Shown piece by piece: positions 14,690 through 17,495 of a DNA stretch of 17,495 nucleotides (positions within the stretch are counted from its first letter, which is position 1; every line of letters begins with the position of its first letter). This DNA is from an uncultured Clostridia bacterium (GTDB lineage: Bacteria > Bacillota > Clostridia > Oscillospirales > Oscillospiraceae). The notes under the pieces are model-generated. The model was not told where the DNA came from. It searched no databases and was given only the letters and a program-made list of their open reading frames with translations. The position numbers were made by a program, and so were the translations under genes. Where the stretch lies: assembly GCA_946187475.1 (NCBI GenBank), contig CAMHRJ010000011.1, positions 1 to 17,495 of the forward strand, given 5' to 3'.

Positions 14690-15301
14690 ATGACATACCA
14701 TCCGCGAAAGCTCCGGCCCTGGGAGCTGGCGCTGCTTTTGAGTCTCTGCCTGGCCCTGCTCACAGGCGTCTGGGCCCAGGGGCGTCAGGCGGCGCTCGCA
14801 TCCCGGCTGGTGCGGCTGCACGTGGTGGCGGCCTCGGACAGTCCGGAAGATCAGGCGGAAAAGCTCCGGGTGCGGGATGCGGTGCTGGCGCTGCTGGAGC
14901 CGAGACTGAAAACCGCCGCCTCGGCAAAGGAGGCGGCGGAGATCATTGAAACTTCACAGGATGCCTGCCGCCGGGCGGCGGAGGCCATCACAGACCGGGA
15001 CGTCACCGTCTCGCTCCGGCGGGAGCACTTCCCCACCCGATTCTACGAGACCTTTTCCCTGCCGGCGGGAGACTATCTCTCCCTGCGGGTGAAGCTGGGA
15101 ACCGGCGAAGGGCACAACTGGTGGTGCGTGCTGTTCCCGCCTCTGTGTACCGAGGCGGTCACCTCCGACCGGGCGGTGGAGACCCTGTCCCGGGACGATA
15201 TCCAGCTCATCACCGAAAACGGACGCGGATACATCCTCCGTTTCCGTGTGCTGGAGTGGTGGGACGCGGTGTCGGAAGCCCTCAGAGGCTCGCCATCTTG
15301 A
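14690..15301 (+). CDS. spoIIR: Stage II sporulation protein R
   Basis: SpoIIR is made in the forespore and secreted into the intermembrane space, where it triggers SpoIIGA to cut pro-sigma-E, switching on mother-cell gene expression. The 203-residue protein has a basic N-terminus and one hydrophobic export segment (about 13-31). The family blocks follow: RLHVVAASDSPEDQ, LRVRDAVL, and a C-terminal region with LPAGDY, NWWC (143-146) and LFPPLC. I chose ATG 14690 because GGGAGG (14677-14682) sits 7 bases upstream; an ATG at 14666 has no such site. In Bacillus it depends on sigma-F; the GGTATGATT at 14622-14630 is only a partial match to that -10. It presence implies endospore formation. Its last 20 bases overlap the end of deoD on the other strand. 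Confidence 0.95.
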   Translation: MTYHPRKLRPWELALLLSLCLALLTGVWAQGRQAALASRLVRLHVVAASDSPEDQAEKLRVRDAVLALLEPRLKTAASAKEAAEIIETSQDACRRAAEAITDRDVTVSLRREHFPTRFYETFSLPAGDYLSLRVKLGTGEGHNWWCVLFPPLCTEAVTSDRAVETLSRDDIQLITENGRGYILRFRVLEWWDAVSEALRGSPS

Positions 15302-16007
15302 CGGCGGTATCCAGGGCGATGGTGATCATCTGCTTGAAGGAGTTCTGCCGCTCGTCGCTGCTGAGCTCCTCGGGACGATAGAGGTGGTCGGAGATGGTGA
15401 ACAGCCCCAGGGCGCGCTTGCCGGCCCGGGCGGCGGTCATGTAGAGACCGGCTGCCTCCATCTCGGTGGCCAGAACGCCCATCTTCTTCCACAGGTCAGG
15501 GCTGTCGCTGCCGTCGCTGTAGAAGTTGTCGGCGGAGAGAACGTTGCCGATGTGCAGCTGCACGCCCAGCTCCTTGGCCGCGTCCGCAGCCGCCATGAGC
15601 AGCGTGTAGTCCGCAATGGGCGCGAAGGTGCCGTTCAGGCCGAACTGGTGGGCGAAGTTGGAGTCGGTGCAGGCACCGGCGCCGGCCACCACGTCCATGA
15701 GCTGCAGATCATCCTGCATGCCGCCGGCGCTGCCGACGCGGATGATGTTCTCCACCTCGTAGAAGTTATAGAGCTCCCAGCTGTAAATGCCGATGGACGG
15801 AATGCCCATGCCGGAGGCCATGACCGTGACGGGCACGCCCTTCCAGGTGCCGGTGTAGCCCTGGACGCCGCGGACGTTGTTCACCAGCTTCGCTTCGGTG
15901 AGGAAGGTCTCGGCAATGAACTTGGAGCGCAGAGGGTCGCCGGGCATGAGCACGGTCTTGGCGATCTCGCCCAGCTTGGCGGAAATATGAGGCGTGGGGA
16001 TAGGCAT
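15282..16007 (-). CDS. deoD: Purine nucleoside phosphorylase, DeoD type
   Basis: DeoD splits purine (deoxy)ribonucleosides with phosphate to free base and (deoxy)ribose 1-phosphate, for purine salvage in the cytosol. The 241 residues align end to end with the E. coli enzyme: H7 near the N-terminus, phosphate-loop MPGDPLRSKFIAETF with R27, the central IIRVGSAGG, EMEA at 182-185 and ISDH with D207, equivalent to the E. coli catalytic Asp204. AGGAGGA precedes the ATG. It starts 39 bases after the sortase stop; a TATTAT in that gap (16030-16035) lacks a -35 box, so read-through from the sortase promoter is likely. No terminator is visible after it. Confidence 0.96.
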   Translation of the reverse strand: MPIPTPHISAKLGEIAKTVLMPGDPLRSKFIAETFLTEAKLVNNVRGVQGYTGTWKGVPVTVMASGMGIPSIGIYSWELYNFYEVENIIRVGSAGGMQDDLQLMDVVAGAGACTDSNFAHQFGLNGTFAPIADYTLLMAAADAAKELGVQLHIGNVLSADNFYSDGSDSPDLWKKMGVLATEMEAAGLYMTAARAGKRALGLFTISDHLYRPEELSSDERQNSFKQMITIALDTAVKMASL

Positions 16008-16046
16008 GGTAAGTCCTCCTTACGGGTAGATAATATGAAATCGTTG

Positions 16047-16784
16047 TTATCCGATCTGTTTTCCGATGATGATGAATCGGCCGTCGGTCTCGTGGTAGGC
16101 GCAGGTGGAGAGGGTCAAAAGCCGGTCTCCCGCCTGGAGCTCCACGCCGGTGTCATAGAGCCTGTTGTTCTGGATGAAGTCCACATACTCCCAGAACTGC
16201 ACGTCGTCGTGGCCGGTGTACTCATAGTACTTGAAGCCCGGCTCCCAGTCCGCCAGCACCCGGGTGCGGATGGCGGCCACCAGCTGATAGGTGCGGCTGC
16301 CATAGATCGTGTCAAACACGATGGTGGAATGGGCGGCGCCGTAGGCCGGGTCCTGGAACAGCTCCAGCTGGCCGAACATGGTGCCGTCGTTCATATGATG
16401 GCCGTAGATGATGATGTTGTCCGAGGTCAGCAGATCATTCTTTTCCGCAACATAAAGGGTGCCGCGAGCAGAATACTGGCCATCAAAATCCGTGTGGAGG
16501 TATTTCTCCACCGTGTCCGGAGCATGCATGACCACGCCGTTGACGTTGGTGTCGTCGATGCTCACCCAGCCCACGGTGTCCGGGTTCGCCGCGTATAGAG
16601 CCTGGAACTCCGGGGAGATGCCCTCCTGGCCGCCCTCAACGGCCATGCCGAAAAGGCTTGCAACCTGCTCTCGGACGCTTGCGTCGCTGCGGTCCTGGTG
16701 CCAGTAGTACAGCAGGATGCCCACACTGGTCAGGAAAACCACGGCAGAAATGATCAATACTGCAAACCGAAAAGCTTTACCCAT
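16047..16784 (-). CDS. srtB: Class B sortase
   Basis: Sortases are membrane-tethered cysteine transpeptidases that attach proteins to peptidoglycan. This one has 245 residues, an N-terminal membrane anchor (about 7-28) and a class B catalytic domain with YGHHM (catalytic H129), TLSTC (C228) and GRFI (R236). The region between the His and Cys blocks is long, with helices as in SrtB. The ATG has AAGGTGA nine bases upstream. The gene follows a surface protein with a PRTGD wall-sorting signal; class B sortase of C. difficile is known to use (S/P)PxTG signals, so the pair fits as enzyme and substrate by inference. It has its own promoter inside the upstream terminator region. No pilin-type genes are seen. 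Confidence 0.94.
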   Translation of the reverse strand: MGKAFRFAVLIISAVVFLTSVGILLYYWHQDRSDASVREQVASLFGMAVEGGQEGISPEFQALYAANPDTVGWVSIDDTNVNGVVMHAPDTVEKYLHTDFDGQYSARGTLYVAEKNDLLTSDNIIIYGHHMNDGTMFGQLELFQDPAYGAAHSTIVFDTIYGSRTYQLVAAIRTRVLADWEPGFKYYEYTGHDDVQFWEYVDFIQNNRLYDTGVELQAGDRLLTLSTCAYHETDGRFIIIGKQIG

Positions 16785-16803
16785 GTGTAAATCACCTTAC
16801 ATG

Positions 16804-16837
16804 AAAAATAGGGCTGCCTCTCTTGAGACAGCCCTAT
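16804..16837 (-). terminator. Intrinsic terminator after the surface-protein gene
   Basis: ATAGGGCTG (16808-16816) pairs with CAGCCCTAT (16829-16837), with an inner CTC/GAG extension and a four-base loop. On the minus strand it ends in five U. It lies 33 bases after the surface-protein stop and just before the sortase ribosome site. The sortase promoter overlaps its upstream arm. Confidence 0.85.
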
Positions 16838-16864
16838 TATAATGGATTTCCGTTGGAATTACAA
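16836..16864 (-). promoter_or_regulatory. Sigma-A-type promoter for srtB (and perhaps deoD)
   Basis: On the minus strand TTGTAA (16859-16864) and a perfect TATAAT (16836-16841) are exactly 17 bases apart. The predicted first base is near 16829, at the end of the upstream arm of the terminator hairpin. A transcript started here would lack that arm and escape termination. Confidence 0.7.
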
Positions 16865-16870
16865 GCGGAA

Positions 16871-17495
16871 TCAGCCCTTGTTCTTGCGGGACTTGGCGTA
16901 GGTAACCACGAAGACCGCAGCGCTCAGGAGCGCAGCCAGGACAACAACCCAGATCACCAGACGGCTGTCGCCGGTTCTCGGGCCGGCGCCGGTGCCGGTG
17001 CCGCTGTTGCCGCCGCTGGGCGTGGTGTTGGTGCCGCCGTTGCCGCCGGGCGTGCTGGGATCCGGAGTATCACCGCCGGGGGTGTTGCTGCCGGAGCCGC
17101 CGGAACCGCCGCTGCCGCCAGAGCCGGGCAGATCGCCGCTGCCGGGCAGGCTGCCGGAGCCAGAGCCGGAACCGCCGCTACCGGAGTTACCGGAGCCGCC
17201 GGAGCCGGGCAGGAGGCTGGCAGAGCCAGGCAGAGCCGCAGAGCCGGGCAGCAGAGCCGCGCTGCCGGGAAGCAGAGCCGCGCTGCCGGGGAGCAGAGCT
17301 GCAGAGCCAGGCAGGGCCGCAGAGCCGGGCAGAGCTGCGGAGCCGATCAGAGGCAGAGCCGCGCTGCCGGGGAGGGCAGCAGAGCCAGCCAGAGGCAGCA
17401 GGGCCGCAGAGCCGGGCAGGGCCGCAGAGCCGGCCAGAGGCAGAAGTGCCGCAGAGCCGGGCAGGGCCGCAGAGCCGGCCAGAGGCAGAAGTGCC
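16871..17495 (-). CDS. Wall-anchored surface protein with LPGSAA/LPLAGSAA repeats (C-terminal part)
   Basis: The frame is open for 207 residues to the window edge, where the 5' part is cut off; no start is visible. In order it has three parts. A repeat stalk (17201-17494, about 98 residues) contains only Ala, Gly, Leu, Pro and Ser plus one Ile, in units such as LPGSAA, LLPGSAA and LPLAGSAA. A Gly/Ser then Pro/Thr/Gly linker follows (about 16982-17200). A cell-wall sorting signal ends the protein: PRTGD (16967-16981), a hydrophobic helix beginning LVIWVVVLAALL, and a basic tail SRKNKG. The sorting signal fits the neighbouring class B sortase. The stalk has no charged residue, which is unusual for a surface protein. 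Function and the N-terminal domains are unknown. The frame is secured by the complete sorting signal directly before the stop. Confidence 0.85.
   Translation of the reverse strand, partial: ALLPLAGSAALPGSAALLPLAGSAALPGSAALLPLAGSAALPGSAALPLIGSAALPGSAALPGSAALLPGSAALLPGSAALLPGSAALPGSASLLPGSGGSGNSGSGGSGSGSGSLPGSGDLPGSGGSGGSGGSGSNTPGGDTPDPSTPGGNGGTNTTPSGGNSGTGTGAGPRTGDSRLVIWVVVLAALLSAAVFVVTYAKSRKNKG
17201..17495 (-). repeat. Degenerate Ala-Leu-Pro-Gly-Ser coding repeats
   Basis: The coding sequence is built of variable-length units of 18 to 45 bases, all variants of SAA-L(L)PG or SAA-L(L)PLAG. Toward the C-terminus of the protein units are short (LPGSA, LLPGSA); toward the window edge they become a regular 15-residue unit. 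Confidence 0.85.
17403..17495 (-). repeat. Perfect 45-base tandem repeat inside the surface gene
   Basis: Copies at 17403-17447 and 17448-17492 are identical at every base, and a third begins at 17493 and runs off the window. Each codes for 15 residues (ALLPLAGSAALPGSA in register). The exact identity suggests recent expansion or gene conversion, and the copy number in the full gene cannot be seen. Confidence 0.93.

Noticed and set aside
16030..16035. TATTAT as a separate deoD promoter
   Set aside because: No -35-like hexamer 16-18 bases upstream; read-through from the sortase gene is simpler.

Overview
The window looks like chromosomal DNA of a GC-rich, spore-forming, Gram-positive anaerobe of the class Clostridia, most likely in the Oscillospiraceae/Ruminococcaceae group. 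This is inferred from strong AGGAGG-type ribosome sites, a SpoIIR sporulation protein, a DnaD/DnaI-type primosome pair, a class B sortase with a wall-anchored substrate, and high GC content. I see no phage, insertion sequence, CRISPR array, tRNA or rRNA.

Layout. (1) 48-1568, plus strand: comM (YifB family), ending at a two-way terminator it shares with the genes opposite. (2) 10166 down to 1626, minus strand: a seven-gene run, U32 peptidase-family protein, maf, mreC, mreD, penicillin-binding protein 2, an MgsA-like protein and aspS. Most gaps are 4-29 bases. The exception is the 192-base maf-mreC gap, which holds a second partial copy of the maf 3' end and a block of inverted repeats. mreB, rodA and the min genes are not in this cluster. 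(3) 10167-10323: a divergent control region with two overlapping sigma-A-type promoters. (4) 10324-12267, plus strand: a DnaD-domain protein and a DnaI/DnaC-type helicase loader, then a strong terminator. (5) 14539 down to 12323, minus strand: a cyclodeaminase-family protein with its own terminator, then a translationally coupled pair, PrsW-type membrane protease and acyl-ACP thioesterase. (6) 14690-15301, plus strand: spoIIR, whose 3' end overlaps the end of deoD. (7) 17495 down to 15282, minus strand: the C-terminal part of a repeat-rich wall-anchored surface protein (5' end outside the window), a class B sortase and deoD.

How the genes fit together. The mreC/mreD/PBP2 block makes the lateral-wall synthesis machinery, and maf and aspS are housekeeping genes on the same strand. 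The DnaD/DnaI pair loads the replicative helicase. The sortase probably attaches the neighbouring PRTGD-tailed surface protein to peptidoglycan.

The points most worth a second look are these. The surface protein has a stalk built almost only from Ala, Gly, Leu, Pro and Ser in LPGSAA/LPLAGSAA repeats. The sortase promoter starts transcription inside the surface gene's terminator hairpin. The MgsA-like protein lacks the family's catalytic aspartate. The maf tail is duplicated where mreB is usually found.
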